Positions 23,567 to 35,199 of a stretch of 64,000 nt of DNA are shown here, piece after piece. Within the stretch, counting starts at the first letter, position 1. Every line of letters starts with the position of its first letter. The translations under genes were made by a program, and so were the position numbers. This DNA comes from Rusavskia elegans (taxonomy: Eukaryota > Ascomycota > Lecanoromycetes > Teloschistales > Teloschistaceae), in NCBI GenBank assembly GCA_011316305.1, contig SAUG01000094.1:62001-126000 (forward strand), written 5' to 3'. The notes beneath the pieces were generated by a model that was not told where the DNA came from, ran no database searches, and saw only the letters and a program-made list of their open reading frames with translations.

Positions 23567-26414
23567 AGGTTCGGACGAAAGAAAATTTAGATTCCCCGTA
23601 TAATATCGTAATCCTACCTTCTACTTTTTTCTTCTTTCTATCTTTTTTTAATAATACTACGTCCTTCTAAACTAAATAATTTATATAAAAACTATATCTT
23701 CTTTTAGTTTTTAGTTAATTTTATATTAAACGAAATTATATTTATTTTATATAATAATTTCTAGATCGAAGTTTTAGAATATATAATTAACTACTGGCTT
23801 CGCGGCTAGAATATTACTCGATAGATTCGTACGGAAAATTTTAAAGTCTTTTTAAACTATATCTAAATCCTTTTTTAGTAAATAAAATTTAATAATAAAA
23901 AGCTCCTTCGTATTTTATAGTACGAAGGCTATTAAATCGGCTAAACTAGTTTTACTCGACTATAATAAATTTTAGGGCTTATATAATAGTAGAATTTAGT
24001 AAAAGAAAAAGAATAGACTATTTAAACTATATACGACTTTATTATACGAAAGTTTAAATTTAGAATTATCTAAAATTTAAATAAAACTAAATTTTATAAC
24101 TACTTCTGTAAATATAGAAAGTTTATTAAAAGGTTATACGATATTTTTTTCTATTCTATAATTACTAATCTTTTTTAAAGACTATTTCTTTTTCTAATAT
24201 CGCCTTTTTATATCTAAATATAATAACTAACGTTTTATAAATATATAATAATTCCGGGAGGAATATATTATATCCGGACTAAATTTTATTTAATTTTTCG
24301 ACGGTTATAATAAGTTAAAAGCGTATAGTATCGAAATTTATACTAGTATCGATATTTTTACTCGCTATATCTTTTAGATCTACGTCGGAATTTCCGTTTA
24401 TATATTAATTAGTATTTTAAAGCAGTATTTTAATTATATAGAATTTTTTAAATAAATAATATCTATTATATAATTAGATCGAAAAATAGAAATATTAATA
24501 ATAGTAGATATATATTACTAATTATATTATACGATCTATAAAAATATAGTATTTTAAAACTATTTTATCTATAGTATAAATATTAAAAATTAATATATCG
24601 AATTCTAGTAGAAATAGTTTATAAAAAGCTATCTTTTTTACTAGATTATATATTTTTTTTTCTTTTATCGAAAGAGTTTTACTAACTTTATATAAGTTTT
24701 AAAATTATTTTTAAATTCTTTTTTAAACTAGCCTTTTTAATATATATAAAATTAAAGATTTTATTATTTTTTTTATAATCTATTTTCTAATTATCTACTA
24801 TAAAATTAAAGAATTTATTAGTAAATAGAATAGCTACTATATCCGGAAATAGAAAAATAGATCTAATAGTCTAAAAGGTTAACCGTATATATTCTATATA
24901 TATCTACTAGATATAGTAGATAACTACGCTATATATCTATCGCCTAAAAAGCTAGCGGAGTTTTAGAATAATATTAAAAAATAAAATAAATTTAATAAAA
25001 TTTCTAAATTATATAATAGTCTAATTCTAGTTAAATAAAGATAAATATTTTTTTCCGATAACGTTCGAGTAGTATATAGCGTAGTTCTAGTTTTTCGGCT
25101 TCGATCTAGCCGACCTGCTATTAATTCTATACGATAAATAAATAAGACTTTATTATATAGTCTATAAAGACCTTTAAAAAGCGCTATATAATTATCGAGT
25201 AAGCAAGATAGACCTATAATTAGATTTTATATAGAAATTAAAATAAAGTAGATATTAGTAGCTATTAGAAAACTATACGAAAAGTATATAAAAAATAGAT
25301 TTAATAGATAATCTAAAATATATAGTTAATAATTTAAACGATATTAGCGATAAAGATTAATACTATTATTAATTAACTAATATATATATAGCTTATATAA
25401 TAATTTTAAACTTTTTTACTTCTATTATCTAGTATTTATATCTTTTTTTTCTTTTTCGAAATTAATTTTTATCGTACGAGTTTCTTCCGCCTAATATATT
25501 TACTTTTCGGTAGTTAAATTCTTTTTATATAGTAGACTCGATATCTATAATAACGAATTAAAATACTTCTAGAACTATAGTATAGAAAAATACTATCTAA
25601 TATTAGATAATAATAAAATAAACCTTATATAATTTAATTTTAAAATTTAAAAGCTAATATCGATACTAGATTATTTTTATTTCTAATAATATTTCTCCGC
25701 GAATTTATATAGTATTTTAAAATTTGGATATAATTTCTATTATATTTCTTTCTAACTTTTATCGTTCTATTTAATACGGTTTTCTAAATCGTATAATTTA
25801 ATATTTTAATAGAAAACCTTAAAACTTCTAATTTTAAAAAACTTTATTCTATACGAATTTTTCTATATAGTATTAATTTTAGACTAAACTTATTAGAGAT
25901 CCTATCTAGTAACTACGGTTGTACGGTTTTCCTTTTTCTTTTTTTTCTTTTTTATAATTGTCTTTTCGACTAGTAGAATATAAAGATATTAAATAATTCG
26001 TAATATATAGTAAGAAATTAAAGTAAAATAAATAGAAATCTATTAGTTAAATATCTAAAAAAGGAAAAAAAAAAGAATCGCTATATCGTTTATATTTTAA
26101 ATTTATTTCTAGATTATCGAAAACCGAATTTATATTTATAAAAATAGTTAAAATAAACTGCTAGATCGTATAATAACGAAGCAAGGTTTTATTATATTCT
26201 ATTTTCTATTTATACGACGTTTATATCGTTTTAAATACTTCCTAAATTACGATTAGTAATAAGAATATTAATAGTCTATAAAGGTTTATCTATAATATTA
26301 TTCTAGTAATAGTTTATTATTAAATAATAAATATCGAAAAAAAGAAGTCGTATAGATTTACTTTTAAGATCTATCTTATAACTTTAGTATTAGCTAAATA
26401 CGGTACTATTCGAC

Positions 26415-26570
26415 TCGAAATATCAGCATTTCCCAAAACCGGCTTGAAGCCGGTTTCAGCCGTCTCAGCCGTCTTAGCCGGTCTCGGGTATACCCGAAGC
26501 TGCGTGGCTGCGCGGCTGAGACGGCTGAGACGGCTAAACGGCTGAGACGGCTGAGACCGGCTGAGAAAAT
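26415..26570. repeat. GC-rich palindromic island inside the RIP-mutated element
   Basis: About 155 bp that keep CpA and TpG. They are built from repeated GGCTGAGACGGCTGAGAC-type units on the right and their complement CAGCCGTCTCAGCCGTC on the left. The arms surround a perfect 12-bp palindrome CGGGTATACCCG, and a further inverted pair ACCGGCTT/AAGCCGGT sits at the left edge. The two arms could form a long imperfect hairpin. It looks like a later small insertion or a satellite-like segment that escaped RIP. Confidence 0.6.
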
Positions 26571-26874
26571 TTAGAGATTCGATTTTAAATTCGTTTAAGT
26601 CCTTCTTAGTTAATAGGCCTATATACGCCTATATATACCGCTAGGCTAGCTTCGTCTAGATCGAAAATATTAGATTTCCTTACTAGAATCTAACTAGATT
26701 AGGTCTAGCGTGGTTTATTAAATAAATATTCGACTTCCGTTATTCCCGCTTTTAGCGGCGGCCGCTAAACCTTATTTTCGAATTAGATTATATAGGCTTA
26801 TTTTTAGCTTATATATAGATTCTATTTTAGGTTATTTACTAAATAGATATTCGTACTATAGATACTATTAGAGC

Positions 26875-26995
26875 TCCAATCTATCGAAAATCCACTTTTT
26901 GGATTTTTAGATTATTTGGATTATTTGGATTGAAATGGCTGTCAGCCGGTCTAATTTGAAAATCCATTTTAGAATCCGTTGATAAAGGATTAATT
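26875..26995. repeat. Second less-mutated island
   Basis: About 120 bp with normal CpA/TpG content, containing GAAAATCCA twice, short direct GATTATTTG repeats and a CAGCCGGTCT segment that echoes the island at 26.4 kb. Together the two islands bracket about 300 bp of RIP-like sequence, as if they were the ends of one nested element; their termini do not match as inverted repeats. Confidence 0.45.
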
Positions 26996-28812
26996 ATATA
27001 TAAACTATTATAGAATTTCTAGATAGCTTTAATCCTATTTCGAACCGCTATCTAATCTATTTAATTATATACTATACTATTAAAGAAAGTCCTTCGGCTT
27101 TATATAAATAAGGGATTAAATTTAAATAGATAGAAATACTTTCGTATAAGTAAAATATTAAGATAGAACCGTTAGATAACTAGAATCTAAATCTTCTATC
27201 GCCGAAAATTAAAATAGAAGTAAAGTTATTAACTACTATATAAATTAAAAAAGAACCTTCGGTACTCCGGATTAAAATAGAACTAGCTACTATATAAGAG
27301 AAAAAGACTATAATCGTTAATTTTAAACGTTTTCGATTTCTATCGGCGGAAGAAAATTTAGTAAACCTTTTATCTTTTATTATATAGAATAAATCCGAAG
27401 CTATTATAGCTAGTATATTTTTAGCTTCTTATATAATAAATTTTTTTATTCTAACTCTATTACTATTTAGCCTACTAATAGAGTCGATAATATAAAATAT
27501 TAATAAAATAGTTAATAATTTTAGATATTAGACTAAATAATAATATCGTATAGAGCTAAAATAGTAAAAAACCCTTTAAAATCAGGTTTTAGATAACGAG
27601 GTTTTAGACTACGAGGCTAAAGGACTATACGATATTAAAAAGTAGATATTTTATACGATAGAAGCTTTTATCTATCGGAACGAGCGTTAACGGAAGTAAA
27701 AGTAGTAAAAAAAAATCGTACGGTAAAAAAATAATAGAAGAAGACTATAGCTAGACTGATTATATTATATATAGAAATAAAAGTTTAATTTTAATTTCTA
27801 TCTATTTTAATCTATATTAGCTTCGTATAAGCTAGCAGTTTAATATTTATATTACTATCGATTTATACTACTAGTTTTAATTACTATATAGAAATCTAGA
27901 TTATCGATTAAATTCTAAAAGGATAGATATACGATAGCTATCTATAGCCGATATAAAAATTATAAAATAGAAAAATAGTTCTAAAAATAGAACCACCTGT
28001 TATCTATCTAATTATTCTTTTATTTTATATACGATAAATTATATAATAAAGTAAATCCGAAAACCAGACCGAAAATTATTTAACTAGATATTAGAATTAT
28101 AATACTAGTAAAGCTACTACTAACGTCTAAATCTCTAGAAGACTTTATATTAATCGGGCCGCTATTATCCGGTAGACTATTTTAAATCTCGCTATTATTA
28201 CTATTATCGTCCGAAGATTCCGATAAATTTAACGATAAGGATTTTTTATTATTATTATTTAAAAATTCGGATAAAAAATTACTATCTTATATAGTATAAT
28301 ATATAGCGTAGTTAAACTATTTATAGTTAATATAGTATCCGCTATAGTACCCGAATAAACGGATATATAATAGAAAAGCCTTCCGGTATTCTAGATTTTA
28401 AAGATTTTAATAGCTTTTATAGAATTAAACTACTAGTTAGCCCCGAGACTAGATAAAGATAGCCGCTATATATAAAAGGCGGAATATTACGATTTTTACC
28501 GCTATAATAATCTAGAAGTTATATATAATATTATATCCCGGTAAAGCTAAAATAGCATAATTTCTATCTATTTATATAAATAGGATAAAGTTTTAATTAA
28601 CGATTATAAAAGTTAGTTAACCCGAAAATCCGTTAATTTATATAAAAATATTTATTTATAGAAATATTATCTATCGTATAATTAATATAGAATCTTTTAC
28701 TATTATATAATAGATAGAATATTCTAGAAATAAAAAAATAAAATAAAGTAAAGATTAAATACTATATAAAGTAGAGATTAAATACTATATATATTTTAAA
28801 AAAATTAGCTTT

Positions 28813-28837
28813 TAAAAAAAAAAAAAAAAAAAAAAAT
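28813..28837 (+). repeat. Poly(A) tract inside the mutated element
   Basis: A run of more than 20 A residues lies inside the transposon. It could be a 3' end of a degraded retroelement nested in the DNA transposon or simple slippage; nothing else around it decides. Confidence 0.5.
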
Positions 28838-29059
28838 TTATATAAAGACTTTTATATATTTTTAATTTAGATAAATACGCGTTTAGTAGCGGCTATCTAT
28901 ATTATTATAATTTTTTAAACTTTAAAATCTATATATTTAATAAATATAGTATTAAATATAAGTTATAGAAATTATTAAAATATAGTAGAAAGTTAAAAAT
29001 CTACTATATAACCAGGTATTTATAGCTTTAAAATCCTAGGATCGACGTTCTACGGCTCA

Positions 29060-29099
29060 AGGAATTGTTTTGTCTGGAAGCCTCCTACCGTCCGCCATA
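29060..29099 (-). repeat. Right terminal inverted repeat
   Basis: This arm keeps the two cytosines that are mutated in the left arm, so it is closer to the ancestral end. It is followed directly by the second GCCGC target copy. Confidence 0.9.
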
Positions 29100-29388
29100 G
29101 CCGCCTTCCACGGAAACAACACCGCCGTTTCTGTGTATGCTTCGTGCAGGCGCCAAGACCAACGTCGCGGATGCTTGGCGAGATAACCCGTTGCATTCGG
29201 CGGCGAGATGCAAGAGCACACTCGTTACGAAGAGCTTGTTGGACTATGGCGCTGATGTGACGGCGAGGAACAATTCGGGTAAGACGGCTGGGGAAATCAT
29301 GATAGACGAAGGACTTTGCTACTTGCTAGATTTGGACTCCGACCACGATAAGGATTCAATGTCGATTCTCATGCATCACCACTCCTGA

Positions 29389-30330
29389 AGAAGGTATCTG
29401 AGAATCGTGTAACATGATTACCCATTTTGATCGAGGGAGATTGGGAGGCAAGATGTAATGGTAGGTACATCGCTATCCCTCAAGAGATTAGGCCGCCGCA
29501 CTTTACCAGGACGATAACATAGCTAAAGATGGCCCTCCGTTGAGCGAATTCAAACTCACGCTGTGATCAGCCATATGCAATCCAGGCACTGGGGTAGACT
29601 TTGGGAATTGCGTAAGTTTAGTACGCACATATGACTCCCAATCTCCCAAGAGGATCGAGAGATCTGCAAGACTCAGAAAAAAGCCAGTATAGCGGCTGAT
29701 GTCAGGAATATCAAATTGCTTACGTTCTCATATGAATGGGCATGAGCAGACAATTTCCTGACGTTTGTCAAGGATGATACAGGCAAAAAAGCCACAATCT
29801 GAAATACTACTACTGTGACAGGTCATCCGTTTCCCAAGCAGAGATCTGGTGCCGCAGGCACAAAATGGGGACACCTCTACAATCATCAAAGCAAAGCAAT
29901 TGCCCTTCTTTCTTATCGACCAGCTCTTGCAATCAGTACTTCTGCTATCCCTGAGAGATCATGGCAGAGAACGTCCTTCAGCGAAGATCAAAAGGACACC
30001 TTAGAACGCTCTCGCTGGAGCGATGGCTACACGTGAATACCAGCAGATACAACAGCAGTCATACTTCTCTATATTTGATGCTCCGACGCATATGGCTCAC
30101 TATTACAACTCTCCTTCCCCGTTATCTCCAATTTATGACACTCCCAAATGCCTCCCTGGCCTCATAAAGTTCGCCCGACCTCTGTCTTTCCTTACTCCCT
30201 CTCGTAACACGTACATGGAGAATGTTCTTTCTATACATGCATCTATACATCCTTTCCCACAGGTGCTGAAATCACACTCACGATCTCATCCTCCCAAAAT
30301 CTCATCCAGCGGTCTATCTCCTCCAACCCT
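29389..30330. other. Intergenic region
   Basis: About 940 bp of ordinary composition between the ankyrin relic and the J-protein gene. Overlapping frames at 29815-30300 show no family features. It probably holds the J-protein promoter and leader. Confidence 0.5.
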
Positions 30331-33300
30331 ATGGCTTCGGAACCCAATCCCCCAAACAATGACGAAGAGGGGATCATTTCCTCGAAAAAACATAAGCATA
30401 GATCCAGCTCGGCAAAGAAGCCCCCCAAACCTTTCATCACCCGCGTCGTACGCCGTCTTAGAGACGGCTGTGATGAGTTCATCGAACGCATGGAAGACAT
30501 GGAGCATGGCTATCGTGATAAAAATGGTAAGAAGACTCAGAAAGGGATCGAACATGATTATGAGATAGAGCGACGAAGGAAGAAGAGAGACGCGGAGCGG
30601 AGGGAGAAGAAAAGAAGAGAGGGAGGAAAGGATGGTGAAGGTGGGGCACCTGTGGAGGCGCTTATGAGTGGAGGGAGGGGAGACCCTCCTCATCATGGAG
30701 AGCATAGCCGTCGAGGAGGGCACGACGATGAAAGAGGTGGCCTAAGAGGGAGGCATGACGGAGGTCCATTAAACCTTCCACCGATGATGGACGGACCTGT
30801 CCACGAAGCCAGACCGGAACCACGCCCGGACCCATTTGTACCTCTCCCAGCAGTCGAGGACTTTGGACAAGAACCTCCACTAGCAGCTATGCGGCCCGAA
30901 GCACGACCTCAAAATAGCAGGGGATCACGAAGAAGGAGCCTCTCCCCCGTCCCACACCAAGACCGTGGACGAGGATCACACGATGGTAGGGTCTCGCAAC
31001 GAGATGTCTCGCCTATCCCAAGCGAGCACTCCGCCTCTTCAATAATAGCTCAGGTTAGTGCGCGCCGTAATGAGGAAAGAGCCAGGATAGGACGTCAAGC
31101 TGGAAGAGGGCCTCAGGCCGGAAGAGAAAATCCACAGGATTCTGAAGATGAAGAGCGGCCTGGTTCCGACGAGGGATCTTCTTCTGAAGACGAAGGAGAA
31201 GACGAAGCGGCAAAGGCAGCGAGGGCTAGGGGACGAGCAGGAGGGCCAGCAGGAGGGCCAGGAGGAGGGCTAGCAGAAGGGCCAGCAGGAGGGCTAGCAG
31301 GAGGGCCAGCAGGAGGGCCAGCAGGAGGGCCAGCAGGAGGGCCAGGAGGAGGGCTAGCAGAAGGGCCAGCAGGAGGGCCAGCAGGAGGGCCAGCAGGAGG
31401 GCCAGCAGGAGGGCCAGCAAGAGAACCAGGAGGAGGGCTAGCAGAAGGGCCAGCAGGAGGGCCAGCAGGAGGGCCAGCAGGAGGGCCAGCAGGAGGGCCA
31501 GCAGGAGGGCCAGGAGGAGGGCTAGCAGAAGGGCCAGCAGGAGGGCCAGCAGGAGGGCCAGCAGGAGGGCCAGCAGGAGGGCCAGCAGGAGGGCCAGGAG
31601 GAGGGCTAGCAGAAGGGCCAGCAGGAGGGCCAGCAGGAGGGCCAGCAGGAGGGCCAGCAGGAGGGCCAGCAAGAGAACCAGGAGGAGAACCGGCAGAAGT
31701 AGTACCGCCCCCACCGTCGGTCGAGACAGCACCACCGTCAGTGATTGGAAGTGGTCTTCGTGGTGGAGGAGCGGCCGGAATTGAAGATCTGGGCGATGAT
31801 AATGTTGAGGAGACTGATGACGAGGGAGACTTTACAGAGGCTGTGCAATACGACGAGCGTGAGGACTTCGATGACGAGTATACAACAGCAGCTCCATCAC
31901 TCCAGTCGCATGATACGTTGCGTGGCGCGAGTGAAGGACGAATCGAGGGAACTGATGAACGAGAGAATGAAGAACATCATGAAGAGCCTCGACAAGAAGA
32001 CAAGCAGAAGGAAGGACGCATTCACGCACAGCCGCAGGAACATCTCCAGGAGGAGTCTCATAAAATGTTTCAGAGTCGCGAACGGCGGCCTTACAGCGTT
32101 GGGGCACAAAAAATACTCCCAGAAGAAGTTGCGGGTTCCTTACCGCAGAAGAAAACCTCGGAGCGCACACCACGACCATATGCAAATCCAAAGGTTGGTG
32201 AATCGACGCGAGTTCGTCGTCCTGAAGCTCCGGGAAATGCAGGTAAGTGTTTTCAAGCCCGTGTCATCGCTATTAGAAAACACAGTTGACATCTGTACAG
32301 GTGTCAGACACCAGCACAGGTCCGACAAAGCTAAAGAACGGAGCCCAAAGCAGAACGAATCGGCTTCGGCCACGGATTCATATTCGGATGAAGATGACCC
32401 TACGCCAGAACCACAAACAAGAGCACGCTTTAATGCAGCTACGTACCCTGAAGCTCGCAGGCACTACAAATCGAGAACTGGAGTGCCCCCGCCCCAAGAA
32501 GCAGACCTTGGATACGATAAGACTGGTGGAGCTGGCCAAGCGAAGCCTAAAATGAGGAAGACTTTCGGTTGGGAAAAGGAAGCGAACCGATTCCCAAACA
32601 GATATCCCGATCTTGAAGATGATCCGGACGCAACGTCTTACGATACATATTTTGCACCATACGATGCCCGGAACGAACAAGCAGAAGCAACTCTTCGTGA
32701 ACAAATCGAGCGAAACAGAGCAGCTTTTCAGGAACGATACGCACCAGAAGCAGCTTCGGCCTTTAGGAACAACAACGACCTGTATTCAACGCCGTATTCC
32801 ACACCGTATGCTGAAAGGGCCCCCAAAAGCCCGTTTTCCCCAGGCGGGCGCTATTCATCCTACGTAGACGGGTTCTATGCTGGCCGGAGAGGACCGCAAC
32901 CTGGCGGAAGGTTCGGAGGAGGAATGCCGTACAGCGGTCCGTCCGGCGCAAGAACTTTCCTCCGAACGCCCAGGAAGGTGCCCGAGAATCAGGACTCCCC
33001 CCTTCGAAACGAAACCTACTATTCCCAAAGCGATTCTGAGAGTTCCGATGCTGGAGATCTGCTCGAAATTTCCTCTGCTTCGGAAGAAAGCTCGGACACG
33101 GATCCAGAACCAAGCCCTCGACGTCGGAGAAAAGCGCCGCCAAAGCCATCTTATGATGACTACAGTTCCGATGACTCTGAGCCACCACCTCGCAAGTCTG
33201 CAAAAGCGAAGGCAAAAGCGGGGAAGACACGTGCCAGATCCAAGAGTCCTCCACGAAAGGAGCAGTCGAAAGCAAATCAAGGTAAAAGACGTTCAACAAC

Positions 33301-33759
33301 TGCAAACAGTCCACCACCACCAAAATATAATGACGTGGTGAAAGATACACCTCCGAACCATTACGCTCGACTGGGCTTGAGCGAGAATGCCTCTGCTGAA
33401 GAGTAAGTAAAAGGATAACGAATAAAGCATGAGATGAGATTTTGTCGCTGACGTTAGTGTGTACAGGATCAAGAAAGCATGTAAGAAGATGCGTGTGAAG
33501 ACGCATCCCGATCAGGTCAAGAGGGAGAAGCCGAATTTGACGGAGGAGGAAATGGTCAAAGTTACGGCTGTTGCAGCGAAGGTCGGGGAGGCGGCGGATG
33601 TGCTTGAGGATCCAAGCCAGGTATGTTTTGTGCTTCTGACCTAACGGTGACTGGTTCTGGAGGTGTATACTGACGTAGAGGCAGAAACGAGATTACGATG
33701 AGATGATTCGTGCGTGGAAACGCAAGCATGGTGGTAGATTGCCGAAGGAAGATGAATGA
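30331..33759 (+). CDS. J-domain protein with long disordered repeat region
   Basis: Exons: 30331..32242, 32301..33402, 33467..33620 and 33685..33759 (1080 aa; the last acceptor could be a few bases earlier). Almost the whole protein is disordered: Lys/Arg-rich and Asp/Glu-rich stretches, and at about 300-450 a Gly-Gly-Pro-Ala repeat array. The last 90 residues are a J domain (NHYARLGLSENASAEE, then the HPD motif in VKTHPDQV, then QKRDYDEMIRAW) encoded across three exons. A J domain at the very C-terminus implies that it recruits Hsp70 to whatever the disordered part binds. The second exon contains many Ser/Asp/Pro-rich segments (SDSESSDAGD, SPRRRRKAPPKP). I do not recognise an orthologue with a known job. 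Confidence 0.82.
31230..31700 (+). repeat. Coding minisatellite with 84-bp higher-order unit
   Basis: Basic 12-bp unit GGAGGGCCAGCA (Gly-Gly-Pro-Ala). Seven basic units, one carrying the variant GGAGGAGGGCTAGCAGAA, make an 84-bp higher-order unit: the variant begins at 31261, 31345, 31429, 31513 and 31597, with a degenerate sixth at 31681. A second variant (AGCAAGAGAACCAGG) occurs only before the third and sixth starts. Every unit is a multiple of three, so the frame is kept. Confidence 0.92.
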
Positions 33760-34237
33760 TGATTGGGATTGTGCTGCATGCATGGATTTTTTTTCTGGCA
33801 TCTTGGAGGATGTGTTGCTACTTTTGGGCGGGATACTTACATAGTGCAATCAATACATGGCGCAATCTGTTTGAGTACCTTCGCCTTCTCTATCGCGTCC
33901 ATTCTGATGGAATCGATACCTCGATGAGCTGTTGCTCCTTTTGACAACTGTCGTGGCGTCAGTAAGTTGAAAAGTCAAGACATTCTTGACCTTAACTAAT
34001 CACACCTTTTACACCTCGATGAGTCGGACACTGTCCGCATTCATCATGGCATCGAGACCTCGGTAAGTAGGATATTTCCGACCATGTTTTACGTCGATAC
34101 CTCGATAGATTGGATACTCGTGAATAGCTTTATAGGACTGAAATCTCGACGAGTAGGACATCACACTCATAGTTTCCAACTGATAATCTGGCAGTAAGGC
34201 GCAATCATTTGGGATACTATGCCACTATCGAATCACC
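33760..34237. other. Intergenic region with diverged short repeats
   Basis: 478 bp between the J-protein stop and the stop of the RNase III gene. It contains loosely repeated TCGATACCTCGATGAG-like phrases near 33916, 34013, 34094 and 34142; they are too diverged to call a tandem array. Confidence 0.45.
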
Positions 34238-35199
34238 TTACTCCTCCTTCTCTTCTTCTAGCTTCTTCTTCAGCGCAGCGTTTACCTGATCCTGATCCTT
34301 CTTCTTAGCCATAATAGCCGGCAACTCCGGGTGCTGTAGTGCCTTGGTCGCAGCCACATAGCCTGCCTCAGCTTTACTGGAACCCTTGCCCGCGCCGAGC
34401 CAGAAATCGTGGTAGCCAAGGCCCGTGTAGCACACTTTGACGGAGTAGACGTCTCGACCTTTGAGACTGGATTTCTGGACGGGACCATCGTCGGGATAGG
34501 TGATTTTGGTGCCTTTCGTCATGATCTTGATAGAGAGTTCTTGCTTGGCGTTGCGGTTGATTTCATCGGATTCCACTTGTGAGGATAATAAGGGCTCCCA
34601 TAGCTCGGTCATCCAGGCATCGATGGTAGCGTATCCGTAATCTGGATCCGAGGTGATTACGGCGCCGACGTAGGCTTCGAAGAGGTCACCCATCGTCTTC
34701 GTCCATATTTTGCCCCGGTAGCCTTCCTGTGCCCTGATCTCTGCTGGTAATTGGGCTCGCTTGTTGAGGTTGTATTGTGTTGAGAAGCGGGCGAAGGTGG
34801 AATTGCAGACCAGGAGTTGTCTTGCCTGAGATAGCTTGCCAGGGTCGAAGTTCGGGTATCGTGCGTGGACGGTTTGAGCTGCTAGAAAGCCAAGGTATGA
34901 ATCGCCGAGGAATTCCAGTCGCTCGTAACTTGCGGATAGGGGACTTTGTGCGTTTAGTGTGCCTGCATGTGTGAATGCATTTTTAGCGACGGAAGGGTCA
35001 AGGATGGGGGGTAGATGTGGCAGCTGAGGTCCATGGGGGTTTGCAGTGGATTTGCTGGCCTGTACAATCATTAGGTCAACGACGATTTCGTTTGTTGTAC
35101 ATGGGGTAGCCAGAGACTTACGGGGGCATGTGTAGCTCGTTTTTTGTGCTGTGGCATCTGAGTATCGGAGTCATGCTCACGCTCCCTCTTCCGTGCCAT
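34238..35199 (-). CDS. RNase III (Rnt1-like) with dsRNA-binding domain
   Basis: Exons 35199..35122 and 35059..34238 (299 aa); the 62-nt intron joins THAP to ASKSTAN in phase 0. The start chosen (MARKRERE) is a basic leader; the open frame extends further up to 35316 but that would place coding sequence in a likely promoter. The RNase III signature YERLEFLGDSYLGF (about 71-84) and the second acidic pair in MGDLFEAYVGA (Asp151, Glu154) are intact, so it should be catalytically active as a dimer. The dsRBD covers about 195-268 (NRNAKQELSIK, KGSSKAEAGYVAATKAL). Likely role: processing of pre-rRNA or other structured RNA, as for Rnt1. It is divergent from the mS33 gene (205 bp). Confidence 0.87.

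Larger units (their letters stand above)
23527..29099. mobile_element. RIP-mutated DNA transposon, 5.57 kb, 40-bp TIRs, 5-bp TSD
   Basis: Bounded by inverted repeats 23527..23566 and 29060..29099 (start TATGGCGGACGG) that match at 38 of 40 positions. It is flanked by direct repeats GCCGC at 23522..23526 and 29100..29104. The interior from about 23570 to 29040 is extremely AT-rich and nearly devoid of CpA and TpG while TpA is abundant, the footprint of RIP acting on both strands. CpG survives, so this is not simple AT drift. No frame of useful length remains, so the transposase class cannot be read. A 5-bp GC-rich target duplication does not fit Tc1/mariner (TA), hAT (8 bp) or CACTA (3 bp). 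Two less-mutated islands lie inside. Confidence 0.85.
23475..29388 (+). pseudogene. Ankyrin-repeat gene fragment split by a transposon
   Basis: Left of the transposon, 23483..23526 reads NAKNQVGRTPLHTAA in ankyrin style. Right of it, from 29100, the frame reads AAFHGNNTAVSV, then shifts by one base near 29134-29137 into MLRAGAKTNVADAWRDN and further ankyrin text, ending at a stop at 29386-29388. If the transposon and one copy of the 5-bp duplication GCCGC are ignored, the left and right halves meet in frame as LHTA-AFHG, a standard ankyrin helix, so the insertion is precise. The left part also has in-frame stops upstream of 23480, so the gene was damaged in more than one way. It lies in the same orientation, right after the NACHT-ankyrin gene, and may be a remnant of a neighbouring paralogue. 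Confidence 0.75.

Noticed and set aside
23570..29040. Centromere or AT-isochore explanation for the AT-rich block
   Set aside because: The block is bounded exactly by TIRs and a target duplication and is depleted specifically in CpA/TpG, which fits RIP of a transposon better.
23522..29104. Tc1/mariner assignment based on TA next to the inverted repeats
   Set aside because: TA dinucleotides flank the core, but the 5-bp GCCGC duplication is what restores the ankyrin frame; TA-based excision leaves a broken frame.
31226..31735. Long minus-strand frame of repeated LLLA
   Set aside because: It is the antisense reading of the GGPA minisatellite; all frames stay open through a 12-bp repeat, so the length is not evidence of coding.
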